Shown here one piece after another: positions 52,442-62,329 of a stretch of DNA of 64,000 bases. This DNA comes from CAZFER01 sp964517495 (GTDB lineage Bacteria; Hinthialibacterota; Hinthialibacteria; Hinthialibacterales; Hinthialibacteraceae). Location: NCBI GenBank assembly GCA_964517495.1, contig CAZFER010000009.1, forward strand, positions 61,313 to 125,312, given 5' to 3'. Each line of letters opens with the position of its first letter. Position 1 is the first letter of the stretch. A program made the translations under genes and the position numbers. The notes beneath the pieces were generated by a model. The model saw only the letters and a list, made by a program, of their open reading frames with translations, did not search any database and had not been told where the DNA came from.

Positions 52442-53800
52442 TCATGAATTAAGAGTCAGCCGATTCCCCTCAATATCTTTATAACGCTCACCTTTGTCTG
52501 TTATTTGTCGTTTGGCTAGTGTTTCCAGATAATACAAGGTCGGTGTGGCAATATGCATATTATTCAAAAACGGCTGGGTATAATTAACATCCCCATATTT
52601 CACGCCCCCGACATGAATAGGTATTTTCTTATCCCCCACTTCACGCCACTGGCCATTGTGGTTGTTCCAATCCACACCCTCCGTCAAAAACCCATGTTCG
52701 CCATGATGATGCAAGGCAGCTGTGCGAAGAATGGTTAAACCTTTGAGTTCATATGAACGAACTCGTGTTGCCTTGGCCGCTTCAAACAGGGCCATGGCCG
52801 CTTCAGCATTTTCCCAAAGATAAGCGGTATCCCATGAATCCTCCATATATAACAAGCCACGAGTGACCACACCATTTCGATCATCCTTCATTTCAAATTT
52901 TTCCAACCCGTGGATACAATTGGATAGCGCCCAATCAAAAATCGAGGTATCCCGCAACAAATCCGCCGCCCGGCTCATCGCACGAAAACCCACACTATAA
53001 GCCACATTTTCATGATCATCATAAGTGTCATGGTTAATACTTCCGAACGCACCGCCAATATCCCTAAACACATGGGCCCCCCGTTCAACTTCTCTTATCC
53101 GATCCCGCAATCCCCGCTTTGTTAATTCACACCAAAGCCAGAGAAGATAGGTACCATCCCCACTATGGTCAAACTGCGGATCAGGGCTCCCACCCCACGC
53201 GTTATAATTGGCATGACTTCCATCCTTTTTCAATCGGCGTGGATACCAGCCATTCTTGCACGGTTTAACATGCTCCCATAACCAATCGGCGGTTTTCAAA
53301 GCAGTTTGAATTAATTTCGATTTGAGTGGCTCATTCACTTCATCTGAGGCCCACAACAGTTGTAACGCAATATGAGCCGTGGAGCCAGGACAAAACCAGT
53401 TATCAAATTTTTCATCATGCAGATAATTCAATCGGCGCTGATCCGTTGCAATATCCCGATAGGGATAAACAAAGCCATCCGGTTGAAAGAATCCTCCCTC
53501 CAAGGCATGGTATAAAACCGAAGTCCCGATCGTTTTCAAACGCAGGTCACCGGTTATTCGGGCATTCCACAGTAACTCCAATGCACCCCCCACGGCATTG
53601 GCCGCCCAACCGACTCCCTCCAACTCACCAAATTCATGCCAGGGTTGAGGCTCACCTTTGGGATCAACAAACGTTGAATTGGCACATAAATTCCCCTTAT
53701 AAACCGATAAGCACCGCCGAGTTGTAAAACGAATAGAATCGGATAAACTATTGAAAATGGTATAATCCTCTTGAGCAGCACGATAAAAGCGCTTGGACAT
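52442..53800 (-). CDS. Conserved protein with probable (alpha/alpha)6 glycosidase-like fold
   Basis: 452 residues, no signal peptide. Helix pairs with many aromatic residues and Glu/His motifs (GWAANAVGGALELLWNARITG, HALEGGFFQPDGFVYP, DQFDHSGDGTYLLW-like, EDSWDTAYLWENAEAAM) are typical of six-hairpin sugar enzymes such as unsaturated uronyl hydrolases, epimerases or GH family 88/105/127. No catalytic pair is established. It has a firm start (AGGAGG ten nt before ATG). It follows the NfeD/SPFH unit on the same strand after a ~100-bp gap. Confidence 0.7.
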   Translation of the reverse strand: MSKRFYRAAQEDYTIFNSLSDSIRFTTRRCLSVYKGNLCANSTFVDPKGEPQPWHEFGELEGVGWAANAVGGALELLWNARITGDLRLKTIGTSVLYHALEGGFFQPDGFVYPYRDIATDQRRLNYLHDEKFDNWFCPGSTAHIALQLLWASDEVNEPLKSKLIQTALKTADWLWEHVKPCKNGWYPRRLKKDGSHANYNAWGGSPDPQFDHSGDGTYLLWLWCELTKRGLRDRIREVERGAHVFRDIGGAFGSINHDTYDDHENVAYSVGFRAMSRAADLLRDTSIFDWALSNCIHGLEKFEMKDDRNGVVTRGLLYMEDSWDTAYLWENAEAAMALFEAAKATRVRSYELKGLTILRTAALHHHGEHGFLTEGVDWNNHNGQWREVGDKKIPIHVGGVKYGDVNYTQPFLNNMHIATPTLYYLETLAKRQITDKGERYKDIEGNRLTLNS

Positions 53801-53806
53801 AGCAAT

Positions 53807-54336
53807 ACATCCTCCTCATAAATAGTCCCTCAAGTTTAGCAATAAATTAGGCTAAAACAGGAGATGTAAATACGTTTTTCTTAACGGAATAAAACATATT
53901 CATATTTATAGAATATGTTTGTTTGACCGATAATGGATAGGTGAATAAATAATGGATTTACCAAATACAAACAAGATGAGCGCTTCATAATGTTGACATT
54001 TGATTCATTTATGATTATGTTGCAAAGTTGAGTATTTTTATATGTTTTGAAATGTTTATGAGAGAGTGGAAAGTGGTTTAACTTAGGTACTATTCATTAA
54101 ATCAATATTTTTCAGTACCTTAAGAGCTATTAATCATGTTTTAAAGGATTAAACCTTGTTTGTTAGTAGAATCTGTAGTGCTTAAATCCAAACGGGTTTT
54201 AATCAATGAATAGGTTAATCCTCCATATTCTTGCTTTTCACTTTCACCGGGATGTGATAGAATATAAAGATGTAAATTATGATTACATAATTTACGCATT
54301 CGTAATTAAAAAATTATATATTTACCGGTAGATTCA
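53807..54336. other. AT-rich non-coding region with a 10-bp inverted repeat
   Basis: No gene is apparent. AAACATATTC (53892-53901) and GAATATGTTT (53911-53920) are perfect 10-bp inverted arms around a 9-nt spacer, suited to a repressor or activator dimer. The rest of the region up to 54300 is AT-rich and presumably contains the promoter of the RsbW-like gene. Confidence 0.4.
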
Positions 54337-54786
54337 ATGGAAAAAGAATCAAAAAATTGCGCCACGTTTAACGCATCTATTGACGAATTACCTTATATAT
54401 GTGAACTCATTACTAAAGCAGCCCGTGAATCGGGCATGGAAGAAGAGAATTTATGGAAACTGGAGACCTCGGTCGACGAGGCGTGCACGAATATTGCATG
54501 TTACAGCTATTCCGGCTCTGAAGAAGGTAAAATATGGGTTCACTGGGAACAACAGGGTGATAAATTTGTCGTTACCCTTAAAGACGAAGGAATTCCTTTT
54601 GATCAGACCGAGCCGACCAGTCCCAATTTATCTGCTGACATTTGCCAACGAAAAGCTGGCGGCCTTGGCCGCTATATCATGAGCCGATTTCTAGACGGAA
54701 TGGAATATTCCCGAAACCAGGATAAGAACACTCTCATCCTTACCAAGAAAATTAATAGCAACAATCACAAAGCGACAGGTTCATAG
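54337..54786 (+). CDS. RsbW-like serine/threonine anti-sigma kinase
   Basis: 149 residues, the length of a single HATPase_c_2 domain. N-box SVDEACTNIACYSY (residues ~48-61) holds the Mg-binding region, LKDEGIPFDQ near 87 is the G1 box, and KAGGLGRYIM near 109 the G2 box. Such kinases bind and block a sigma factor or phosphorylate an anti-anti-sigma STAS protein. No STAS, RsbU or sigma gene is adjacent, so its partners are elsewhere. The ribosome-binding site is poor. Confidence 0.87.
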   Translation: MEKESKNCATFNASIDELPYICELITKAARESGMEEENLWKLETSVDEACTNIACYSYSGSEEGKIWVHWEQQGDKFVVTLKDEGIPFDQTEPTSPNLSADICQRKAGGLGRYIMSRFLDGMEYSRNQDKNTLILTKKINSNNHKATGS

Positions 54787-54816
54787 AAACCAAATTTTAT
54801 TAAATTTACCATCAAC

Positions 54817-56685
54817 TCAAGCCGCCGTCTCTTCTTTATGATGCTTCATCACACTAACCCATAACACCGTAATATCTGCCGGTACGATTCCTGGAATACG
54901 CGATGCCTGCCCAATGGTTCGAGGTTGAACACGTTTGAATTTTTCTCTGGCTTCCTTGCGCATGGAATGAATGTTGTCATAGTCCAAATCCAATGGGATT
55001 TTTCGCAGATCAGCTTTTCGTTCTTCTTCTATTTCTTTCAGCTGACGCTCAATGTAGCCTTGATATTTGGTCTCAATCTCCAGTTGCTCCAATGCCCTTG
55101 AATGATAAGGACTTAAATCAATTCCAAACCGCTTAAGATCATTTATATTCATTTTAGCGCGCCGTAAAATATGAAGCAGTGGGGTTGGATGTGATAAATC
55201 TCCCAAATTCAATTCCTCAAAAAGATGCCGCACTTCATCATTAGGCACCACCGTACGATGAGCTAATTCTTCGTGCAAAGTCTTTTTCTGTTTGTTCCAT
55301 AACTGGATTTCATCGTACCAGGCACGAGGTACCAAACCGAGACGATACCCTTTTTCCATCAAGCGAAAATCAGCATTATCCTGACGCAATAGAAGACGAT
55401 ATTCAGCGGAGGAAGTAAAAAGCCGATAAGGTTCATTTACACCCTTGGTTACCAAATCATCAAGCAAGACACCAATATAAGCCTCTTCCCTGCCCAGGAT
55501 AAATGGTTCTTCGTTCCGGATTCGTAAAGCGGCGTTGATACCAGCAATTAACCCTTGTGCAGAAGCTTCTTCATAACCAGAGGTTCCATTAATTTGCCCT
55601 GCCATAAATAGGCCGGGTAAACGCTTGCTCTCCATCCAAGGGTATAAATCCTGAGGATTGGAGTAAAAATATTCCACTGCATAACCGGGTTTGACGATCT
55701 CTGCCTTTTCCAGTCCGGGTATGGTCCGAATAAATGCCAATTGGACTTCTTCTGGAAGACTGGTGGAAATACCGTTAGGATAAACCAAATTACAGTCCGG
55801 TCCCTCAGGTTCCAAAAAAATCTGGTGGGACAATTTATCCGGAAAACGATGAATCTTATCTTCGATTGAAGGACAATACCGTGGGCCAACCCCTACGATC
55901 TTTCCGGAATAAAGGGGTGATTTATCCAGGTTGGAGGCTATCGCTTCATGCGTTTTCTGGTTAGTGCGAGTCAAGTAGCAACAAATCTTATTTTCCAATG
56001 GAACTTCGGGATGAAATGAAAAGTGTTTTGGTGGCTCATCGCCTGGTTGTTTTTCCAGAGATGAAAAATCTATGCTATTTTTTGCCAAACGAGCCGGTGT
56101 TCCCGTTTTTAACCGGCCCAAGGCAAATCCCAATTCCTCCAAATTATTCGCCAATGCTTTTGAAGGGCTGTCACCAATACGCCCTCCTTCAACGGATTTC
56201 ATTCCAAAATGCATCAATCCACCAAGAAACGTTCCAGTCGTTATTATGACCATTCGTCCATACAGTTTATTCCCCTGACGATCAGAAACCCCTTTTAGTT
56301 CACCATTTTCAACCATCAACGATGAACCTTCGCCTTGCACCAAATCTAACATGGGGATCGATTGTAAACGCTCCTTCATGGCGATTGAATAAAGGGCTCG
56401 ATCGGATTGAGAACGTGGAGAACGCACCGCCGGTCCCTTGGAAGCGTTCAATGTTTTGAAATGAATACCGGCACGGTCCGCAATTTGGGCCATGATTCCG
56501 CCTAAGGCATCGATCTCACGCACTAACTGCCCCTTGGCAACTCCGCCAATGGCAGGATTGCAGGACATCTTGGCAAAGGCATCCAGATCGAATGTCAGCA
56601 GAGCGGTTTTACAACCCATATTGGCAGCCGCCGCGGCTGCTTCACATCCGGCATGACCACCCCCGACCACAATTACCTCATACAT
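54817..56685 (-). CDS. mnmG: tRNA uridine-5-carboxymethylaminomethyl modification enzyme MnmG
   Basis: 622 residues from the ATG at 56685 (MYEVIVVGGGHAGCEAA); the frame begins 11 codons earlier but only this start has AAGGA upstream. FAD dinucleotide motif GGGHAGCEAA, NPAIGGVAKGQLVREIDALGG, and C-terminal helices with YEGYI-like QGYIERQLKEIEEE and SRIPGIVPADI. With MnmE it installs cmnm5 groups on the wobble uridine of certain tRNAs. It is a housekeeping gene; no mnmE or rsmG follows, unlike the common order. Confidence 0.96.
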   Translation of the reverse strand: MYEVIVVGGGHAGCEAAAAAANMGCKTALLTFDLDAFAKMSCNPAIGGVAKGQLVREIDALGGIMAQIADRAGIHFKTLNASKGPAVRSPRSQSDRALYSIAMKERLQSIPMLDLVQGEGSSLMVENGELKGVSDRQGNKLYGRMVIITTGTFLGGLMHFGMKSVEGGRIGDSPSKALANNLEELGFALGRLKTGTPARLAKNSIDFSSLEKQPGDEPPKHFSFHPEVPLENKICCYLTRTNQKTHEAIASNLDKSPLYSGKIVGVGPRYCPSIEDKIHRFPDKLSHQIFLEPEGPDCNLVYPNGISTSLPEEVQLAFIRTIPGLEKAEIVKPGYAVEYFYSNPQDLYPWMESKRLPGLFMAGQINGTSGYEEASAQGLIAGINAALRIRNEEPFILGREEAYIGVLLDDLVTKGVNEPYRLFTSSAEYRLLLRQDNADFRLMEKGYRLGLVPRAWYDEIQLWNKQKKTLHEELAHRTVVPNDEVRHLFEELNLGDLSHPTPLLHILRRAKMNINDLKRFGIDLSPYHSRALEQLEIETKYQGYIERQLKEIEEERKADLRKIPLDLDYDNIHSMRKEAREKFKRVQPRTIGQASRIPGIVPADITVLWVSVMKHHKEETAA

Positions 56686-56735
56686 GAAAAAACACGTCCT
56701 TTCGAAATAAGTAACCAAATAGTCTATTATAGCAT

Positions 56736-58070
56736 TTATGGCTCAAGATGCTGAACTTTAGAACCTTTCCGCCACCATTGCCAAACCTGTTGGATTAACG
56801 CCACCAAAGAAGGAGCCGCTAAAATCACCGCAAATGCTAAATACTGTTGCCGAAATCGCTGATTGGCGGTAATACCTGATGATAATATAAAGAGATAAAT
56901 CACTGGTATGATTACAAACCATAAATCAAGGTGTGATTTTGAAGATTTAAGTATAGTATTTCCAACGGCAAAAGCAGCTAATATAAAGATGCACAGGATA
57001 ATGAGCAATTCCATCAATCTTAATATAAGGATGCCAAATGAAATGATACAATCCTGAGCTGACTCAAAACTCATCACTCTCCTCACTAACATATTTATCC
57101 TATAAGACGCATCTGGATCAAACCGGCTAATTAGCGTGAGTGATGATGAATCAACAATTTGCCGTGTCACGCCTTTGAAAAATACCAGGGGAAGATACGG
57201 ATAGCCATTACTTAACTTTTCATAAGCGCCTTTTTGAAACATGTCTATAATTTCAGGAGGGCTTGTTTCAACAATCGCTTTGTTCCACACCTGGTAAGCG
57301 GTATCCACTGTTTCACGAATGCTCTCATCGTGTGCCAGTGCCTCAGCCGGAGTTGCCCAAGCAATATATAAACTGCCTGCGCTGATTTCAGAAAAATAGA
57401 TCCGTTGATAATGATAATAATTCCTTATCACCCATGTCCCTTGAATTAGTAATATCCCTATTAAAAAAGAAAACACCATTTTTTTACTTTTACTTCGAAA
57501 TAGCAATATGATCACAAATGGAATAAACAGCCACTGGGCGATAGGACGAACCAACGCAGCAAAACCTATCAGAAGACCTCCAACAAAGGGATGGTAATTT
57601 GCCAATGAGAACCTGGGATTATTGAAAATAAAAACAGCGATCAACACGAAAAATATAAAAAGCGTTTCGCTCAAAACGCTTGTCACAGCCAACAAACTCC
57701 CTGGATCAAAACAAACCACGAAGGCGGCCAGCAATGCACTCAATCGGTCAAACAGTCTGTAGGCGATGAGATAAACCAGCACCACATTCAACGCAGAAAT
57801 AAACGCTTGCATTAAAGCAATTACCCTTGGTGATTCAGAAAACATCCGAATCACGGATAATAACAATGGATAACCAGGTGTGCGCATGGAGTGGGCACGC
57901 CCATATAACGAGAATGAGCCATCCTCTGCGATCGAATCCGCCAGTGCAATATATTCCTTTGAATCGGAAGAAACATGAATTTCAGGCAAGCTGAATACAA
58001 CCATCACTCGCACAAACAGTGCCACCAAGAACAATAATAAAATGACTATACTGCTTTGATGATTCATCAA
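56736..58070 (-). CDS. GT-C family membrane glycosyltransferase
   Basis: 444 residues with about eleven membrane segments. The first periplasmic loop contains SSDSKEYIALADSI then the acidic-aromatic motif near YGRAHSMRTPGYPLLLS, the sign of PMT/ArnT-like GT-C enzymes that use polyprenyl-phosphate sugars. It begins with ATGA overlapping the previous gene's stop by four nt. Its product should attach a sugar to a protein, lipid A or another acceptor outside the inner membrane. The polyprenyl donor could come from a GT2 enzyme like that at 12635. Confidence 0.84.
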   Translation of the reverse strand: MMNHQSSIVILLLFLVALFVRVMVVFSLPEIHVSSDSKEYIALADSIAEDGSFSLYGRAHSMRTPGYPLLLSVIRMFSESPRVIALMQAFISALNVVLVYLIAYRLFDRLSALLAAFVVCFDPGSLLAVTSVLSETLFIFFVLIAVFIFNNPRFSLANYHPFVGGLLIGFAALVRPIAQWLFIPFVIILLFRSKSKKMVFSFLIGILLIQGTWVIRNYYHYQRIYFSEISAGSLYIAWATPAEALAHDESIRETVDTAYQVWNKAIVETSPPEIIDMFQKGAYEKLSNGYPYLPLVFFKGVTRQIVDSSSLTLISRFDPDASYRINMLVRRVMSFESAQDCIISFGILILRLMELLIILCIFILAAFAVGNTILKSSKSHLDLWFVIIPVIYLFILSSGITANQRFRQQYLAFAVILAAPSLVALIQQVWQWWRKGSKVQHLEP

Positions 58071-58639
58071 TCCTTTTTCATCGCCCGGGTTTGAATCATG
58101 ATGGTGCGATATTGATCAGCCGTTTGTGTCACAATCACCTGACCATTATTTTCTGCCAAAGTTACAGGATGATTGCTATAAACAATATATTGATCTTTGG
58201 GTATGACAAATTGAAAGCGATGGCTGGTTTCACAAGCATAATAGATTTTTCCCGATTTATCGATCCCCATTAACCGCTTGGGCAAATTCACCTTTACCGT
58301 GATACGCAACACTTTTTTTCCATCTTTGGGAATTGGGAATTTATAAGGGATTTGAAGAAAGGGGGCATCGGTTTTCTTGTCCAGCAAAACTTGGTAATCC
58401 AATTCAAGATTGTTGGATACATCCACTACGGATTCGACTCTAAATTGACCCGCTGTGGCATCATGAATAAAACCGCCTTGTGGAAAAACAGTGCCTTCAT
58501 GCCCTTCTTTATCATCCGCGATTTCATAAACCAGCCGAACAGCACGTTTTTCAACATCCAGCACTTCCATGGTCAAATCAGTCCAGCCATTTAATGCAAA
58601 ACATAATACAAATACGCTCACGTTTAATAATACTCTCAT
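58067..58639 (-). CDS. Secreted protein of unknown function, coupled to the GT-C enzyme
   Basis: 190 residues. Signal peptide 1-18 (ending LNG or nearby). The mature part is beta-rich with LTMEVLDVEKRAVRLVYEIADD, FRVESVVDVSNNLELDYQVL and SGKIYYACETSHRFQFVI; it may be a single beta-sandwich. It overlaps the glycosyltransferase gene by four nt (ATGA), so the two are translated together and may act together outside the membrane. I know no family. Confidence 0.72.
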   Translation of the reverse strand: MRVLLNVSVFVLCFALNGWTDLTMEVLDVEKRAVRLVYEIADDKEGHEGTVFPQGGFIHDATAGQFRVESVVDVSNNLELDYQVLLDKKTDAPFLQIPYKFPIPKDGKKVLRITVKVNLPKRLMGIDKSGKIYYACETSHRFQFVIPKDQYIVYSNHPVTLAENNGQVIVTQTADQYRTIMIQTRAMKKD

Positions 58640-58725
58640 GTTGTATCTCTCCTTTTTTGATTTTCAAAATGCCTGTATGCTTGAATTAATATAATATACT
58701 CTTAAGTGATCAGCCGCTTGAAGTA

Positions 58726-58828
58726 CCATTCCCCTCACGGGGAGGGGCTAGGGGAGGGTTGATAAAAAAACGTAAAGCAAAATCCTTTAACCCCCTCCTA
58801 ACCTCCCCCATTTCATTAGGGGAGGAAT
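58726..58828. repeat. G-rich dispersed repeat in inverted orientation
   Basis: Arm A (58726-58762) begins CCATTCCCCTC and ends GGAGGGGCTAGGGGAGGG; arm B (58787-58828) is an imperfect inverted copy beginning TTAACCCCCTCC and ending AGGGGAGGAA. A second single copy of arm A lies at 63782-63822. The two arms can fold into a long hairpin. They sit between the divergent secreted-protein and aminotransferase genes and may be a degenerate palindromic repeat family. Confidence 0.78.
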
Positions 58829-59025
58829 AGTTGGATCGAATATAAGTTTTGCTCCTTTCTACTTCATTCAGCTGGAACATTACAAATAGTCTAATAGTAT
58901 CTTTTATATATTCGTTAATAGTTTACGCTCTGCTCAAAAGAATGGGTAGGAAAGCAAAAAACTTTCATTACCCTTTCCTAAACTTTATAAATAAACCTTT
59001 GTGTGAAGAAGGAGCATATATTGTT

Positions 59026-60261
59026 ATGGCGCATCTTGCAATTTGTGGAGGGCATCCTATACGAACTGAACCATTCCCTTCCTGGCCTGTTTTTGATGAT
59101 CGGGATAAAACCGCTTTAATTCAAACTTTGGAAAGTGCTGTGTGGGGAATCGATTCTCCCGCCATTGATGAGTTCGAACGCAAATTCGCTGAATTTTGTG
59201 GAGTGAAATACGCCATCGCTTGCACAAACGGGACTGATGCCATTCCCATCGCCTTAAAAGCCCTGGGGATTGGACCAGGCGATGAAGTGATTATCCCACC
59301 TTATACCTTTATTGCGACTGGGGTTGGGATCATCATGGCTAATGCGGTGCCTGTATTTGCTGATATCCATCCTGAAACCTATAACATCGATCCCGAATCT
59401 ATCGAAAAAGCGATTACGCCAAAAACAAAAGCCATCATGCCGGTTCATATCGCGGGAAATCCAGCGGATATGGATATGATCATGCAAATCGCAGGTGAGA
59501 ATCACCTATACCTCATCGAAGATACAGCCCAAGCCCATGGCGCAGAGTGGAAGGGACAAAAAGTTGGGACGATTGGACATATCGGTACATTCTCCTTTCA
59601 ATCCTCAAAAAATTTGGCCTCTGGCGAGGGCGGAGCTCTAGTCACCGATGATGAACAAATTGCTGACCGCATCCGCAGCTTTGTAAATTGCGGCCGCATA
59701 AAGGATGGTGAATGGTATGACCATCACGAAATCGCGGGAAACCATCGCCTGAGTGCATATCAAGCCGCTTTGCTTAATGTTGGCTTGGAACGCCTCGAAG
59801 AACAGATGAAAACACGGGAGAAAAACGCAGACTATCTATCCACATTGCTGGCTGATATGGAAGGAATAAAGTTAACAAGTAAACACCAAGGCACCACCCG
59901 TCATGGCTATCATTTGGGAATCCTGCGATATCATTCCAGTGCTTTTAAAGGCTTGCCTAAAACCCGCTTCATTGAAGCATTGGAAAAAGAAGGCATTCCT
60001 TGCGCCTATGGTTATCTTCCCCTTTATCAATTTCCATGTTTTAAACAATTTAAAGCAAAAGTCCCTGCCTACACTCAACTCTACGAAGGACAATATAACT
60101 TGAATCCACACTGCCCTGTGTGTGAGCGTATTTGCGCTGAAGAATCAGTTTGGCTGTTCCAGGAGATGTTTCTTGGAACACAAAAGGATATGGAAGACAT
60201 CGCTGAAGCAATACGCAAAATTCAAATACATGCGGATGAAGCAATCCAAAGCAAATCGTGA
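59026..60261 (+). CDS. DegT/DnrJ/EryC1-type PLP aminotransferase
   Basis: 411 residues from the ATG at 59026 (MAHLAICGGHPIRT), with GAAGGAG 11 nt upstream; the frame extends upstream to 58849 but that part is not coding in character. PLP lysine K195 is in SFQSSKNLASGEGG; TNGTDAIPIALKALGIGPGDEVI and IEDTAQAHGAEWKG are further family motifs. It is closest to the AHBA-synthase/ nucleotide-sugar aminotransferase branch. It overlaps the next gene's leader. With the nucleotidyltransferase at 60270 it likely makes an amino- or deoxy-sugar nucleotide. Confidence 0.9.
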   Translation: MAHLAICGGHPIRTEPFPSWPVFDDRDKTALIQTLESAVWGIDSPAIDEFERKFAEFCGVKYAIACTNGTDAIPIALKALGIGPGDEVIIPPYTFIATGVGIIMANAVPVFADIHPETYNIDPESIEKAITPKTKAIMPVHIAGNPADMDMIMQIAGENHLYLIEDTAQAHGAEWKGQKVGTIGHIGTFSFQSSKNLASGEGGALVTDDEQIADRIRSFVNCGRIKDGEWYDHHEIAGNHRLSAYQAALLNVGLERLEEQMKTREKNADYLSTLLADMEGIKLTSKHQGTTRHGYHLGILRYHSSAFKGLPKTRFIEALEKEGIPCAYGYLPLYQFPCFKQFKAKVPAYTQLYEGQYNLNPHCPVCERICAEESVWLFQEMFLGTQKDMEDIAEAIRKIQIHADEAIQSKS

Positions 60262-60269
60262 GGGATACC

Positions 60270-61646
60270 ATGGTCGAAACAGCCATCATCTTAGCCGCGG
60301 GACAAGGCTCGAAAATCTGGCCTTATAACCAAACCTGGGCCAAAGCCGCCCTGCCCATCGCCAACCGCCCATTAATCGAATGGCAAGTGGAAGCCTTAAA
60401 AAAATGTGGTGTCAATAATTTTCTCATTGTTACCGGCCATCTGGCGGGTCAAATACAAGCGGCACTCACCGGCTACGAATCCATCCAGTGTATTGAACAA
60501 AAAAAACTTACCGGCACATCAAATGCCTTATTGATTGTATTGGCCTTTGTAAAAGATGATGAGTTTCTTGTTCTTCATGGCGATGTGCTTTTCGATGAGA
60601 GCGATTTGCGTTCATTGAGTCAAATCCCGCTAAACAATAATGAATGCGCCGCCTTGGTCAAACCATTGGGAAACCAACCCTCCACTGATTGGTTATGCGC
60701 CGATGTTGAAGGTCAATCCATCCGGCAAATCAAGGGACATCCTCGCGAAGCCACCCACCAACTCTGCGGAATATATAAACTCTCACGTAATATTATTCCC
60801 TATCTAGCCGCCAATCCCGGCTACATGACCTCCGTTGAAGTGGGTAACATGCCCCCTCAAGAAGCTGAACTGGCGGAATCTTTGAATCTGTTTATTCACA
60901 AGAATGGCCATATCCATGCGGTTGAATGTCAATCGTTTTTTGTCGATATCGACAAACCCTGGCATCTGCTGGAAGCCAACACCACCGCCCTAAACCACAT
61001 GGCAACCCATGTGCATGAAAACCGTATTGCCCCATCAGCCACTGTTGAAAATGAGGCTGAAATCCAAGGCCACATCGTGGTTGGTGAAGGATCGTTTATT
61101 AGCCGGGATGTTAAAATTAAGGGCAATGCCTGGATTGGAAAACATTCCAAAATCACCGACGGCGCTATCATTGGCGCCAACACCGTGATCGGTGATCACT
61201 CGTCTATTCGCGAATATTGCAAAATCGAACCCCTCAGCGCCATCGGCAACCATTGCGTGATCGGCCACGCCGCTGAATTCGGCGGCTTGATGCTGGATGG
61301 CGCCTATTCATACCACTACGGTGAATATTGGGGCATCATCGGACGCTCCGCCGACCTAGGCGCGGCCACAGTTTGCGGAAATCTACGATTCGATGATCAA
61401 AACACCATCCACCGCATCAAGGGACGGCGGGAAATCACCCCCTCCGAATTCGCCAACGCTGCCTACCTCGGTGACTACACCCGCACCGGCGTCAACGCCA
61501 TCCTCATGCCCGGCGTCAAAGTCGGCCCCTACAGCATCATCGGCCCCGGTGTCATCCTTTATCAGGACTTACCCTCCAAAACCCTAATCCAGGTCAAACA
61601 AACCTTGGAAACCAAACCCTGGGGCCCCGAACGCTATGGATGGTGA
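60270..61646 (+). CDS. Nucleotidyltransferase with left-handed beta-helix (GlmU-like) domain
   Basis: 458 residues from the ATG at 60270 (GAGGGA just upstream); a GTG at 60258 overlaps the aminotransferase stop. N-terminal NTP-transferase with IILAAGQGSKIWPYNQTWAK (Lys replaces Arg in GxGxR) and LVLHGDVLFDESD. A C-terminal left-handed beta-helix (about 255-445) shows hexapeptide repeats such as IQGHIVVGEGSFIS, GAIIGANTVIGDHSS and YCKIEPLSAIGNHCVIGHA. This resembles bifunctional sugar-phosphate nucleotidyl/acetyltransferases or GDP-mannose pyrophosphorylase-like proteins. The active site lysine/arginine change needs checking. It follows the aminotransferase directly. Confidence 0.86.
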   Translation: MVETAIILAAGQGSKIWPYNQTWAKAALPIANRPLIEWQVEALKKCGVNNFLIVTGHLAGQIQAALTGYESIQCIEQKKLTGTSNALLIVLAFVKDDEFLVLHGDVLFDESDLRSLSQIPLNNNECAALVKPLGNQPSTDWLCADVEGQSIRQIKGHPREATHQLCGIYKLSRNIIPYLAANPGYMTSVEVGNMPPQEAELAESLNLFIHKNGHIHAVECQSFFVDIDKPWHLLEANTTALNHMATHVHENRIAPSATVENEAEIQGHIVVGEGSFISRDVKIKGNAWIGKHSKITDGAIIGANTVIGDHSSIREYCKIEPLSAIGNHCVIGHAAEFGGLMLDGAYSYHYGEYWGIIGRSADLGAATVCGNLRFDDQNTIHRIKGRREITPSEFANAAYLGDYTRTGVNAILMPGVKVGPYSIIGPGVILYQDLPSKTLIQVKQTLETKPWGPERYGW

Positions 61647-61695
61647 AAATAAATTGATAGAGAAAAAATGGTGAGTCGTGTTAAAACTAAATCCG

Positions 61696-62079
61696 TTATT
61701 TTTTATATGCTGGTGAAAGCCCTTTTAACATGGGATAACGTTTCACATTCAAAGTCTTTAACTCTGCTTTTTCAGATTCCGCAGTAGCCGCTATTAATGC
61801 GTCTGCAAGACCAACACCATGTGAGTTGCCGTATTCTTGCTTAATTAACCCACCAGATTTCGCAATGTTTACACTAACTGGGATTACTGGAAATACAGAT
61901 ATAAAATTCTCTAATACCTCTTGTTCATCTTTCTCTCTAACTCCAGCATACAATTCTGCAATGACAATGGATGACAAAATAATCCAATCCCAATGGGCAT
62001 TAATAAAAACTACTGCTTTATTATAACCTCGAAAAAAATCGATAAGAACATCTGTATCCAAAAGAATTGGTCTTGCCAT
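61696..62079 (-). CDS. vapC: PIN-domain toxin VapC
   Basis: 127 residues. PIN RNase with acidic residues D8 in LLDTDVLID, E42-like in IAELYAG and the aspartate of GLADALIAATA near 92. VapC toxins cleave specific tRNA or rRNA; the target is unknown. It begins two bp after the vapB stop and has the toxin-second order of the pair. Confidence 0.93.
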   Translation of the reverse strand: MARPILLDTDVLIDFFRGYNKAVVFINAHWDWIILSSIVIAELYAGVREKDEQEVLENFISVFPVIPVSVNIAKSGGLIKQEYGNSHGVGLADALIAATAESEKAELKTLNVKRYPMLKGLSPAYKK

Positions 62080-62081
62080 GA

Positions 62082-62315
62082 TTATTTTCTATCCCATTCA
62101 CTGCGTAAATTCCTGAAATCAGGAAGATCAGTACGGTCTTTCCAAATGCCTGCTGCTTGGTTAATTATTTCTTTTCGACGGCTATGACTCTTTTTTTCAA
62201 TAAGGAGATCCACTGCCTCTCGAATAAGTTCGCTTTGGGTCTTCTTATCAGTTTTCGCAATAGCATTTAATTCACCACGTTGATGCTCTGTAAGATATAT
62301 TTGTGTACGTACCAT
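62082..62315 (-). CDS. vapB: Ribbon-helix-helix antitoxin VapB
   Basis: 77 residues. N-terminal ribbon TQIYLTEHQRGELNAIAK and helix SELIREAVDLLIEKK form a CopG/RHH DNA-binding domain; the C-terminal tail DLPDFRNLRSEWDRK would bind VapC. AAGGGAG six nt before ATG. Autoregulation is suggested by the palindrome at 62330. Confidence 0.9.
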   Translation of the reverse strand: MVRTQIYLTEHQRGELNAIAKTDKKTQSELIREAVDLLIEKKSHSRRKEIINQAAGIWKDRTDLPDFRNLRSEWDRK

Positions 62316-62329
62316 GATCCGCTCCCTTC

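Noticed and set aside
61993..62187. Plus-strand frame opposite vapBC
   Set aside because: Shadow of the toxin-antitoxin genes, which have clear domains and ribosome-binding sites.
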